The translations under genes were made by a program, and so were the position numbers. This document shows, one piece after another, positions 1 to 6,728 of a DNA stretch of 20,320 nt. The stretch spans positions 1 to 20,320 of the forward strand of contig CAYRFK010000068.1 of assembly GCA_964423465.1 (NCBI GenBank). Reading direction: 5' to 3'. Position 1 is the first letter of the stretch; the number at the start of each line of letters is the position of its first letter. The DNA is from VGWF01 sp964423465 (GTDB lineage Bacteria; Verrucomicrobiota; Kiritimatiellia; PWTM01). The notes beneath the pieces were generated by a model. The model ran no database searches, had not been told where the DNA came from, and worked only from the letters and a program-made list of their open reading frames with translations.

Positions 1-1363
1 CTCGGAAGACCATGGCCCGCTTGCGGGCATGCCGGGCAGACAGCGCGGCTGCAAGGACGACGGCGACACTCAGGAAGAGCACGTTGAACTGACTGCCTGC
101 AAACACGGCGACCGAGAGCGCACTCCACGTGCCAAGAGCGACCGTGAAACGGCGTCCGGCCAGCAGGGCTGCCAAGAGGGCGCCGAGGCCCGTCGGAAGG
201 AAGAAGTCGCCGAGCGCGCGCGGCAGAACACCGGCGCTTACAAGGGCGTACACGAGGCGGGAGAGTCCCACCGTCACCAGTCCGAGCGTGACGAACAGGG
301 CAAGGCGTGTGCGATCGCGGCGACGGCGCGGCTCCACGACCTGAAGAAGGGCGAGGCCGCAGAAAGTGGCGAGGGCGAGCAATCCCGCGCGGCCAAGGTA
401 GCCGAGCCATTCGTCCAGCGGGGTGAGCCGCTCGCGCAGTCGGCGCTCGTGCTCCGACAGCATCTCGACGGTCTGCGCCGTCGCAGTCTCCCCGGCATCG
501 ATAAGTGTCGTGCCGCCGCGAACCGTCATGCGGACCGCTCCGATGCGGCCTGCCGCATCGCCGCGGCGGGCGTCCGTCAACGACGGCGAATAGGCGAGGT
601 TGGGAATCATCCAGGGTTCAACGAGTCGCCGCAGGACATCCGGCGCCGAGGCCGCCGGCGCTGTCGCGGAGGCGACCAGTGCACTGAACCTGGCGGCGGC
701 CTCGGGGGGCGTACGCAGGGACGCGACCTCGACAATGCGGGCCGCGCTGGCGTCCGACGGCTCAACGATGATCTGTCCCTGCCGGGCCATCTGTGCGAGC
801 GACCCGGCGCGGTCGCGCTCCGCGACGATTCCTTCGGCCCATACCGTACGAAGCGCGTTGGTTATGGCCGTCAGGACCGCCTCGGCCGAGGTTCCGGGGG
901 GAACGAGGCGCAGCGCGTCCTCCGGTGCGAGCCCGATCCCGAGGAGGTCGAGCACGGAGGAGAGTTCCGATGGTGCCGACAGCGCATCGGGACGCGAACT
1001 ACCCGGGGTGGTGGTGATGCGGCCGACGAGTTTGCCGACCGTCCGCATGTGCGCGGACAGGGGGGCGAGGTTGGCGGTGAAGACCGGAAGCACCGCGTCG
1101 GCCGCCTGTTGCCGTCGTAACTGGGTGCCCGCGAGGTCGACGCACTCAAACTCCGCCGCGGCTAGGATGGTCGCCGATGCGCGCTGTCCGACGACCATGG
1201 TGTCGTGGAACAGGGGGCTCTGGCCGATGAGAAGGAGGGAAGCGCCGGCCCAAAGCATAAAACCGGCGAGGAACACGGGGCCCATGGCGCGATTCGGGCG
1301 GACGCGGCCGCCTCCGATTTTCCGGAAGCGACGCTGTCGGATCTTGGAGAGTACATCCGTCAC
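1..1363 (-). CDS. 7TM-HD family cyclic-di-nucleotide phosphodiesterase (PgpH/YqfF-like), N-terminal part
   Basis: This is a membrane protein whose C-terminal HD hydrolase domain would lie beyond the left edge; 454 residues are visible. The start is a GTG at 1363 whose bases overlap the TGA of a short upstream ORF (GTGA), suggesting translational coupling. The order seen is a basic N-terminus, one membrane segment (about residues 27-47), a large extracytoplasmic region (about 50-300), then a run of hydrophobic segments from about residue 315 to the edge. The stretch VRGGTTLIDAGETAT shortly before the second membrane block matches the end of the 7TMR-HDED domain, where the family has a RGxxIVxxGExVT-like pattern. 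Characterised relatives (PgpH, YqfF) hydrolyse c-di-AMP at the cytoplasmic face. Membership is inferred from architecture and that motif. The catalytic HD residues cannot be seen, so activity is unverified. Confidence 0.82.
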   Translation of the reverse strand, partial: MTDVLSKIRQRRFRKIGGGRVRPNRAMGPVFLAGFMLWAGASLLLIGQSPLFHDTMVVGQRASATILAAAEFECVDLAGTQLRRQQAADAVLPVFTANLAPLSAHMRTVGKLVGRITTTPGSSRPDALSAPSELSSVLDLLGIGLAPEDALRLVPPGTSAEAVLTAITNALRTVWAEGIVAERDRAGSLAQMARQGQIIVEPSDASAARIVEVASLRTPPEAAARFSALVASATAPAASAPDVLRRLVEPWMIPNLAYSPSLTDARRGDAAGRIGAVRMTVRGGTTLIDAGETATAQTVEMLSEHERRLRERLTPLDEWLGYLGRAGLLALATFCGLALLQVVEPRRRRDRTRLALFVTLGLVTVGLSRLVYALVSAGVLPRALGDFFLPTGLGALLAALLAGRRFTVALGTWSALSVAVFAGSQFNVLFLSVAVVLAAALSARHARKRAMVFR

Positions 1364-1468
1364 GGGGGGGATCCCATGGATGCGGAAATGCGCGCGAGAT
1401 GGGTTTGTCCCTTCCCGGCGATGTCCTGCGCCTCGCGGGCATTGTCGAACTGGACGGTCTGTTCCATG
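1361..1468 (-). pseudogene. 35-codon ORF resembling the PhoH N-terminus; possible phoH relic
   Basis: A 35-residue ORF begins with ATG at 1468 and ends in a TGA that overlaps the GTG start of the 7TM-HD gene. Its residues TVQFDNAREAQDIAG, followed by LxRIxxxMG, resemble the first 30 or so residues of PhoH-family proteins, which have a TxxFxNxxxxQxLxG...LxxIExxLG pattern. In many bacteria phoH sits directly upstream of this 7TM-HD gene. A full PhoH is over 300 residues and there is no room for one, because the divergent gene starts at 1616. The simplest reading is an internal deletion that left the 5' end of phoH joined to its former stop. A genuine short leader peptide or an assembly error are alternatives. 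The similarity was judged by eye. Confidence 0.4.
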
Positions 1469-1476
1469 AAAGGCTT

Positions 1477-1505
1477 ACTGTCCCCTGTCTGTGCCGCAGG
1501 GTCAA
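1477..1505 (-). promoter_or_regulatory. Possible promoter for the PhoH-relic/7TM-HD unit
   Basis: On the minus strand TTGACC (1505-1500) is followed after 17 bases by GACAGT (1482-1477). The expected transcript start falls one to three bases before the ATG at 1468. The -10 match is weak. Confidence 0.25.
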
Positions 1506-1536
1506 CGTCGGAGACGCGCCGTATCCTCACCGAAAA

Positions 1537-1565
1537 TTGACAGGCGGACGTCCAAACGCCAGACT
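1537..1565 (+). promoter_or_regulatory. Possible promoter for the acyltransferase gene
   Basis: A perfect -35 hexamer TTGACA (1537-1542) is followed after 17 bases by CAGACT (1560-1565), a weak -10. It lies about 50 bases before the acyltransferase start, which carries its own strong ribosome binding site. Confidence 0.35.
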
Positions 1566-1615
1566 CCTCGGACCGGTAGGATGGAACGGCGGAACCGCGC
1601 GCGGGGGAGGGTGGG

Positions 1616-2530
1616 ATGCTGGAATACGCGATGTACGGCACGGCGGCGTTTTTGAGCCGTCATCTGCCGCTTCCGTTTTCCTACTGGCTCGGCCTGCGGA
1701 TCGCGGATGCATTTCACTGGCTCGACAAGCGCGGCCGTGCCGGGGTTGCTGAGAATCTCGCCCGGATCCAGCGCCACCGCGGGGTCCAGGCGACGGAACT
1801 GGCGACCCGCGGGATGGTCCGGAAGACGTACCAGTACTTTGGCAAGTATCTGATCGATTTCTTCCGCTACTCCGAGGCGTTTTGTTCTGAGATCGAGGGG
1901 AAGGTCAGTATCGAGCACCTGGAGTACCTCACCGACGCCGCGCGCGGAGGTAAAGGGGTCATCGCCGTGACGGCGCATGTGGGAAACTGGGAACTCGGAG
2001 GGCTGGTGCTCGCACAAATGGGGTTGCCGGTGACCGCGGTTTACCGCCCGTTCAACGTCCGCCACCTGGACCGCATGTTCACCAGTACGCGTCAGCGCCG
2101 GGGCATCCGTCTCATTCCGCTGGGGCGGGCGGTGTCGGGCCTCGTGCGGGCGCTGCGGGCGGGGGGCATCATCACGCTGCTCGCCGACCGGGATTTCACG
2201 GGCCGCGGTCACCCGTGCACATTCTTCGGAGCCCAAGTCCGGCTTCCCCTGGGGGCGGCCATTCTTGCCATGAAGACCGGGGCACCGATCGTTCCCGCCT
2301 TCATGCTCCGGCAGGTCGACGACCGTTTCCTGATGAAATTCCATGCTCCGATCACGCCCGATGGCCGGTCGGTGGACGAGATTCAGGCCGCAGTGGTATC
2401 GTCGATGCAGGACGTGATCGGGGAGTACCCGTACCAGTGGTTCATCTTCCGCGATTTCTGGAACCCGGTGCCTCCGCCGGATGCAGACGGATCGCGGCCA
2501 GCCGGAGAGAGTCATGGAAGCGGCGACTAA
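1616..2530 (+). CDS. LpxL/HtrB-type lysophospholipid acyltransferase family protein
   Basis: This 304-residue protein belongs to the family that adds secondary acyl chains to lipid A or related glycolipids at the inner membrane. The N-terminus is hydrophobic. The catalytic HX4E motif is HVGNWE at residues 121-126, followed by a YRPFN segment (143-147), LADRD (189-193) and a PYQWFIFRDFW block (272-282) that corresponds to the PEQWxWxHxRW region of the family. The length matches LpxL and LpxM (about 300). GGGGGAGG ends 5 bases before the ATG. Its last 17 bases overlap the next gene, a glycosyltransferase, so the two are probably co-expressed and may act on the same lipid or a glycolipid. The exact acceptor cannot be told from sequence alone. 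Confidence 0.85.
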   Translation: MLEYAMYGTAAFLSRHLPLPFSYWLGLRIADAFHWLDKRGRAGVAENLARIQRHRGVQATELATRGMVRKTYQYFGKYLIDFFRYSEAFCSEIEGKVSIEHLEYLTDAARGGKGVIAVTAHVGNWELGGLVLAQMGLPVTAVYRPFNVRHLDRMFTSTRQRRGIRLIPLGRAVSGLVRALRAGGIITLLADRDFTGRGHPCTFFGAQVRLPLGAAILAMKTGAPIVPAFMLRQVDDRFLMKFHAPITPDGRSVDEIQAAVVSSMQDVIGEYPYQWFIFRDFWNPVPPPDADGSRPAGESHGSGD

Positions 2531-3215
2531 GCCACGGCGCTATTGCGCGGTGATCCCCGCGTACCGTGAGGCCGCCCGTGTCGGCGACACGGTGCGCCGG
2601 GTGATGGAGCAGGGGGTGGAGGCGATCGTCATCGACGACGGATCCGACGATGCCACGGCGGATGCGGCCGGGCGCGCGGGCGCGACCGTGGTCCGCCACC
2701 CCGTCAACCGCGGGAAAGGCGCGGCACTGCTGACCGGATTCCGGGAGGCAAGCGCGCGCGGTTGCGAGGCGGCGGTGACTCTGGATGCGGACGGCCAGCA
2801 CGACCCGGCGGAAATCCCGAAGTTCATCGAGGCCTATGAGCGGACCGGCATCCCGGTGCTCGTGGGCAACCGCCTGTGGAATCCATCCGGCATGCCGTGG
2901 GTCCGGCGCATGACGAACCGGTTCATGAGCTGGCTGCTGAGCCGCGAGATGGGGCAGTATGTCCCGGACACCCAGTGCGGGTATCGGCTGATCCGCTGCG
3001 ACATCATCCCGCATGTCCAGACGCGTGCCGAGCGCTTCGCCGCGGAGTCCGAGGTGCTCCTGCATGCGGCGTCTCGGGGTATCGCCATCGACTCGGTGAG
3101 GATCCGCACGATCTACGGCGACGAAAAGAGCAAGATCCATCCGCTCTCGGACACCCTGCGGTTCTATGGAATGCTCCGGGCGCACCGGCGTCACCGCCGG
3201 TGCGCCGGGTGTTGA
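2514..3215 (+). CDS. Family 2 glycosyltransferase (dolichyl/polyprenyl-phosphate sugar synthase-like)
   Basis: This 233-residue GT-A-fold transferase uses a nucleotide sugar; the acceptor is probably a lipid carrier or lipid-linked glycan. The N-terminus CAVIPAYREA (11-20) is the usual opening beta strand. VIDDGSDDAT (39-48) supplies the nucleotide-binding aspartates, and LDADGQHDP (90-98) is the DXD metal-binding motif. TQCGYRLI (153-160) matches the conserved acceptor-side segment of DPM1-like members. An upstream ATG at 2481 is in frame, but the ATG at 2514 has GGAGAG a few bases before it. It overlaps the acyltransferase by 17 bases. No C-terminal membrane segments are present, so it is a short soluble or peripheral form. 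The very 3' end forms a strong hairpin and encodes an odd basic, Cys-containing tail. Confidence 0.87.
   Translation: MEAATKPRRYCAVIPAYREAARVGDTVRRVMEQGVEAIVIDDGSDDATADAAGRAGATVVRHPVNRGKGAALLTGFREASARGCEAAVTLDADGQHDPAEIPKFIEAYERTGIPVLVGNRLWNPSGMPWVRRMTNRFMSWLLSREMGQYVPDTQCGYRLIRCDIIPHVQTRAERFAAESEVLLHAASRGIAIDSVRIRTIYGDEKSKIHPLSDTLRFYGMLRAHRRHRRCAGC
3179..3206. terminator. GC-rich hairpin between convergent genes, partly coding
   Basis: A perfect 12-base-pair stem (3179-3190 with 3195-3206) closes a four-base loop TCAC within the last codons of the glycosyltransferase. A weaker stem (3215-3232) follows before the convergent SurA-like gene ends at 3246. There is no T-tract on either strand, so intrinsic termination is only plausible. 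The hairpin could instead block read-through or stabilise the 3' end. Confidence 0.4.
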
Positions 3216-3245
3216 TCCCGCGCTCGTGGGATGAAAACCTGGCGG

Positions 3246-4292
3246 TCAGTTCGCCGGGCTGCCGGGAATCACGACCTTGGCCTTCGCCCGGAGTCCGCGG
3301 ATGTACTCCTGCATGGCCTGGCCCTGCGTGCGGTTCTCCAGCATCTGCTTGATGCGGGGAGCCGCCTCGGCGAACTCGATCTTGCGCTCGGTCTCGCGCT
3401 TGATCGCCTGGATAATGTGATAGCCGAACTGCGTCTCCACGAGCGGACCGATCTCGTCCAGCTTCTGCGTGAAGGCGGCGTCCTCAAAAGCCTTCACCAT
3501 CTGACCGCGAGGGAAGGTGTACTCACCGCCCTTGTCCTTGCTGCCGGGATCCTCGGAATGCTGCTTGGCCAGGGCGGCGAAGTCACCGCCGGCGACGAGT
3601 TGCTTGCGGACGTCCTCGGCCTTGGCTTTCTTCTCGGTCCTGACGGCATCGGTGGCACCGGCGGGAACCTGGATCAGGATGTGCCGCGCGGTGGCCTGCT
3701 CCGGAACGTTGAAGTTCTCGGGGTTGCCCTCGTAGAACTCCTTCACCGCGGCGTCCGTCACGACGGACTTCGGCACGGTCTTGTCCAGCAACGCCTTGAT
3801 CTTGAGTGCGCGCTTCAGGTCGGCGTCCAGGCGAGCCGGCGTCACATTCTGAGCGGCCAGCGCCTGTTCGAGGGTCTGCCCGGGAGGCAGGGGAATGCTC
3901 TTGCGAGCCTTCTCGATTTCCTCCGGCTTGACGGTGATGGACTGCGCATCGGCCTCGTGCTCGAGGATCATCTGGATGACCATCTCCTCCCGGGCGCGTT
4001 CACTGATCTGCGATCGGAACTCGGCGACCCGCTCCGGCGGGATCCGGCCCTGGTTGGCCATCAGCGCCCGGTCGACGAGTTCGTTGATCTCGCCCTGGGT
4101 CAGGTTCTTCCCCTCGACGACGGCCACCACGGTGGTGGGGGCGACGGGGGCGGCGGACTGCGCGAACAGGTTATCGGGAATCATCAGGGGCTCGCTCTTG
4201 GGGGCTTCCTTGGCGGGCTTGTCCGCCGCAGCCATCGCGGCCATCGTCGAACCGACCGCCATCGCCGTCACCCACCGCATCATCGACTTCAT
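3246..4292 (-). CDS. Periplasmic parvulin-type peptidyl-prolyl isomerase (SurA/PrsA-like)
   Basis: This 348-residue secreted folding factor catalyses cis-trans isomerisation of prolyl bonds and probably chaperones envelope proteins. An N-terminal signal peptide (residues 1-23, ending AMAAA) is followed by a SurA_N-like helical region (about 55-195). One parvulin domain spans 199-299. It starts ARHILI, contains FAALAKQHSEDPGSKDKGG (238-256) and ends FGYHIIQ (289-295), all hallmarks of the rotamase fold. A helical C-terminus and IPGSPAN tail complete it. The start is the ATG at 4292, where AAAGGA lies 6 bases upstream; more distal in-frame starts would precede the signal peptide. It follows the envelope cluster after a 129-base gap with a possible promoter of its own. 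One parvulin domain rather than two resembles PrsA/PpiC more than E. coli SurA. Confidence 0.9.
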   Translation of the reverse strand: MKSMMRWVTAMAVGSTMAAMAAADKPAKEAPKSEPLMIPDNLFAQSAAPVAPTTVVAVVEGKNLTQGEINELVDRALMANQGRIPPERVAEFRSQISERAREEMVIQMILEHEADAQSITVKPEEIEKARKSIPLPPGQTLEQALAAQNVTPARLDADLKRALKIKALLDKTVPKSVVTDAAVKEFYEGNPENFNVPEQATARHILIQVPAGATDAVRTEKKAKAEDVRKQLVAGGDFAALAKQHSEDPGSKDKGGEYTFPRGQMVKAFEDAAFTQKLDEIGPLVETQFGYHIIQAIKRETERKIEFAEAAPRIKQMLENRTQGQAMQEYIRGLRAKAKVVIPGSPAN

Positions 4293-4350
4293 GAGCATTC
4301 CTTTCGATACAGCGCCCGTCCGGCACACCCGGCCAGACACGAAAGGCGGG

Positions 4351-4379
4351 AGAATGCCCTCTGCACCTGTGGAAGTCAA
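4351..4379 (-). promoter_or_regulatory. Possible promoter for the parvulin gene
   Basis: On the minus strand TTGACT (4379-4374), a 17-base spacer and CATTCT (4356-4351) lie about 60 bases before the chosen start. The -10 is weak, so read-through from the upstream gene is also possible. Confidence 0.3.
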
Positions 4380-4421
4380 ACACGCCGGCATGCCCGCCTG
4401 AGCACCCGGCGCCGGCAGGAT

Positions 4422-4958
4422 CTAGCGACTGACGAGGGAATAGACGATATAGGCCACGATAACCACAACGATCATCATGACAATGGCCCGGTTGCGCTGA
4501 ACGCGTCGCTCCTCACGCATCGGACGCCCGCCGATGAAGCTGCCGCTGAAGTAGCTCGCAAAGCGCTGCTTATCGGCTTGCGGCCCCATCCCTGCGCGGG
4601 CCGGCGAGGGCTGCGTGGTTCTGGGAGGAATCTCCGGCGTACGGTACGGATTGGGGCGGGGGCTGGAACCGGGACGGATCCGGGAGCCCGGCGGGATGGG
4701 AGCCGGATCCGGTTCAGCCTGCGGTTTGCCCGGCTCGGGCTCCGCGGGAGCCGGCGATGGCGGCGCAACCGGCTCCTCGCGCCTGGGCGGATCCTTGGCG
4801 AACCGCGGAGGGCGCGGAGGCGGGCCGGCCGCCGGCACCACCACGGCCTTTCCCCGCGCGGCATCCTTCAGCGCCTTCTTGACCTCCCGCAGTTGGCGGT
4901 CGAGGTCTTGAAGCTTGGCGTCGAGGCCGGTCGATGGGCGTTGGATGGGACGGGGCAT
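4422..4958 (-). CDS. Unknown proline-rich tail-anchored membrane protein
   Basis: I do not recognise this 178-residue protein. A short predicted coiled coil (residues 11-34, heptads of Leu/Val in a charged context) is followed by a long Pro/Arg/Glu-rich disordered linker (45-125). Next comes a compact segment RFASYFSGSFIGGRP (132-146), the part most likely to be conserved. A basic patch and a single C-terminal membrane helix (about 158-175) with a three-residue tail end the protein. The positive residues before the helix predict a cytoplasmic N-terminus. GGAAG lies 8 bases before the ATG. It starts 19 bases after a second tail-anchored coiled-coil protein, so the pair may form a membrane-attached complex. 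No function is assigned. Confidence 0.7.
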   Translation of the reverse strand: MPRPIQRPSTGLDAKLQDLDRQLREVKKALKDAARGKAVVVPAAGPPPRPPRFAKDPPRREEPVAPPSPAPAEPEPGKPQAEPDPAPIPPGSRIRPGSSPRPNPYRTPEIPPRTTQPSPARAGMGPQADKQRFASYFSGSFIGGRPMREERRVQRNRAIVMMIVVVIVAYIVYSLVSR

Positions 4959-4977
4959 TCGATTCGCTTCCGTGGCG

Positions 4978-5727
4978 TCAGATCAGCCCGTTTCCATGCA
5001 GAAGAAAGAGCACGGTCAGCACGAGCAGCGTCAGGATCACCGGGAGGCTGACCACAAGACCGATCACGAACCACTTGCCGAGCGACCGCTCCGGATCCGG
5101 GGCGGGGCGGTGGTCGTCGAAGATCACGGGGGAGTGACGGGGCTCGCCGCCGCGATCGTCGCCGCCGATGACCGCCTCCACCCTGGCCATGGACTTGTTG
5201 TACTCCATGCGGACATCATCAACCCGGACGATCGCATCCCGTATCCGCTCGCGTACCGTTTCGTCCGTCCATTCGTCCTCGCGGATCGAAGTGATCTCCT
5301 CGAGCATGGTGCGGAACCGCGTCCGCGTGTTCTGAAGCAACTCGGCCGCCTGCGCGGCCTTCAACTCGTTCCGCTCCATCATGACGAGGCTCTGGCTCAG
5401 GTGATCCAGGATCTCCTGACGGCCCTTGATGAAGTCCGCCTGCTTGCGCCGCGCATCCTCGAGATCGCGTTTCTCCTTCTCGAGATCCTCCTGCATCTGG
5501 CGGAGGCGTTCGATCTCCTGCGCATTTTGGGCGGCCTGCTGATCAATCACCTGCTTGTGGCGCGCCATCAGGGGCAGGTTGAGTTCGGACACTCCGCGTC
5601 CGCCGGATTCGGCACCCAGCAGGTCCGCATGGGCGGGGGTGGGTTCGTCACCCGGGCCCATCTTGACGCGCGCGATCTCCTCCCGCGGGGTGTACAGGTC
5701 GTGGTCGATGAAATCACGGTTGGGCAT
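4978..5727 (-). CDS. Unknown coiled-coil protein with C-terminal membrane anchor
   Basis: This is an unrecognised 249-residue protein. After a polar N-terminus, a long Glu/Lys/Arg/Gln-rich helical stretch (about 55-150) is predicted to form a coiled coil. A second helical part (155-187) and an acidic/proline linker follow, then one strong membrane helix (about 219-243) and a short tail HGNGLI. It looks like a tail-anchored scaffold. AAGGAG lies 7 bases before the ATG and overlaps the stop of the preceding lipoprotein gene, so translation of the two is probably coupled. The next gene encodes another coiled-coil tail-anchored protein, which suggests the two are partners. It shows no enzymatic motif. 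Confidence 0.72.
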   Translation of the reverse strand: MPNRDFIDHDLYTPREEIARVKMGPGDEPTPAHADLLGAESGGRGVSELNLPLMARHKQVIDQQAAQNAQEIERLRQMQEDLEKEKRDLEDARRKQADFIKGRQEILDHLSQSLVMMERNELKAAQAAELLQNTRTRFRTMLEEITSIREDEWTDETVRERIRDAIVRVDDVRMEYNKSMARVEAVIGGDDRGGEPRHSPVIFDDHRPAPDPERSLGKWFVIGLVVSLPVILTLLVLTVLFLLHGNGLI

Positions 5728-5739
5728 GGCTGTTCTCCT

Positions 5740-6555
5740 TCATCGCGGAATCACCAGAACCTGTCCGGGACGCACGCTGCCCGGACCGCTCAGGACGCCC
5801 TTGTTGGCGTCGAAGATCCTCCGCCATTCATTGGGATCATTGTAGACCTTGCCGGCGATCACGGACAGGGTGTCGCCGGACTGCACGGTATAGGTCTGTG
5901 CCTGCGCGACGGCCGGAGCCGGCGAAGGTCGGGCGAGCCCCGACGTTCCCCGGCTCACCGGATTCGTGATCGCCGGCGCGGAAGGCTTGCCACGAGAAAC
6001 GGAAGGGGAGGGCACGGCGGCGCCGTGCGAAACAGTTCGGACGGCGCCCGATGTCGCAGGCCGCGGGGCGAGCCGGGCTTGAAGAGAAGCGATCTGCTCG
6101 CGAAGCGATGCGTTCTCCGTCTTCAATTCCGCAATGATCTGGATCGCCTCCGACGGCCGGTCCGGCAGGCTCACCGCATAGGACAACCGTGCGCGCTTCA
6201 GGAGTTCCGACACGTACGCGCGGGTCTTCTCGTCGCGGCCCAACTCCATGTACCGTTCGTAATGGTAGACCGCCCGGATGAAATCCTCGCGCGGCTCCTG
6301 GTCGTGCAGCATGGCCAGTTGCAGGTGCGCACGGGACATTCCCGGGTTTCGATCCAGGACCTTCGTGTACGCCGCGATGGCGCCATCAATATCGTTTGCG
6401 TGCTTCAGGGCAAGCGCCCGGCGCATCTGGGGGTGGTTTTCCTCCCGGGCCTCGCCCCCCGGGCCTCCGGATCCGCACCCGGCCAGCAGCAGGCATGAGA
6501 GTGCGGTAACGGCCACCGCCCCCCTTCGACACACCGCTGACGCACGGGATTGCAT
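5740..6555 (-). CDS. LysM and TPR domain lipoprotein
   Basis: This 271-residue envelope lipoprotein probably binds peptidoglycan. The signal peptide ends in a lipobox LAGC with the lipidated Cys at residue 27; the following Gly does not suggest inner-membrane retention. Residues about 43-110 form TPR-like helices (ALKHANDIDGAIAAYTKVLDRNP, split here over 48-71). A coiled coil follows (137-164), then a Ser/Pro/Ala-rich linker (165-220). A C-terminal LysM domain (221-270) runs from TYTVQSGDTLSVIA to RPGQVLVIP. It leads a minus-strand cluster with two tail-anchored coiled-coil proteins. No ribosome binding site is visible: a promoter whose predicted start coincides with the ATG implies a leaderless mRNA. 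The TPR and LysM parts suggest a scaffold linking envelope proteins to the wall. Confidence 0.85.
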   Translation of the reverse strand: MQSRASAVCRRGAVAVTALSCLLLAGCGSGGPGGEAREENHPQMRRALALKHANDIDGAIAAYTKVLDRNPGMSRAHLQLAMLHDQEPREDFIRAVYHYERYMELGRDEKTRAYVSELLKRARLSYAVSLPDRPSEAIQIIAELKTENASLREQIASLQARLAPRPATSGAVRTVSHGAAVPSPSVSRGKPSAPAITNPVSRGTSGLARPSPAPAVAQAQTYTVQSGDTLSVIAGKVYNDPNEWRRIFDANKGVLSGPGSVRPGQVLVIPR

Positions 6556-6561
6556 GGCGGG

Positions 6562-6590
6562 TTCCTAGCACCCCGCGTGGGAAGGGTCAA
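6562..6590 (-). promoter_or_regulatory. Promoter for the LysM lipoprotein operon, probably leaderless
   Basis: On the minus strand TTGACC (6590-6585), 17 bases and TAGGAA (6567-6562) stand only 6 bases before the ATG at 6555. The expected start site is the A of the ATG. No Shine-Dalgarno sequence fits in between. Confidence 0.45.
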
Positions 6591-6641
6591 GGCCGGCGGC
6601 AGGGGAATCGTCGAATTCGCGGTCTGACGGCGGCGGCACGG

Positions 6642-6671
6642 TTGACCCCGCCGACCTCCGGCGACTATCAT
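6642..6671 (+). promoter_or_regulatory. Promoter for the tolQ/exbB-tolR/exbD-tonB operon
   Basis: TTGACC (6642-6647), an 18-base spacer and TATCAT (6666-6671) form a good sigma70-type promoter with a start near 6678. This rules out translation from the in-frame ATG at 6642 and supports the ATG at 6729. It is divergent from the LysM-lipoprotein promoter. Confidence 0.55.
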
Positions 6672-6728
6672 GCTCGTCATGGGTGGCAGCCGGACCGGTG
6701 CCGCCCCGAGAAAGGCGAAGCCAGACCC

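Noticed and set aside
29..1469. Long plus-strand ORFs at 29-1120 and 600-1469
   Set aside because: They are shadows of the minus-strand 7TM-HD gene, whose translation shows the family's domain pattern; the plus-strand products are Arg/Ser/Ala-rich without domains.
1360..1475. One-base indel in the C7 run (1364-1370) joining the short ORF and the 7TM-HD gene into a single reading frame
   Set aside because: Fusing them would add the PhoH-like peptide to a membrane protein's basic N-terminus; the GTGA overlap is a normal coupling arrangement, so two ORFs are simpler, though an indel cannot be excluded from sequence alone.
3231..6498. Plus-strand ORFs at 3231-5051 and 4915-6498
   Set aside because: They run antisense to several well-supported minus-strand genes, have no ribosome binding sites and give His/Arg-rich products.
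6642..6644. Upstream ATG for the ExbB-like gene
   Set aside because: It would be within the -35 hexamer of the promoter at 6642-6671.
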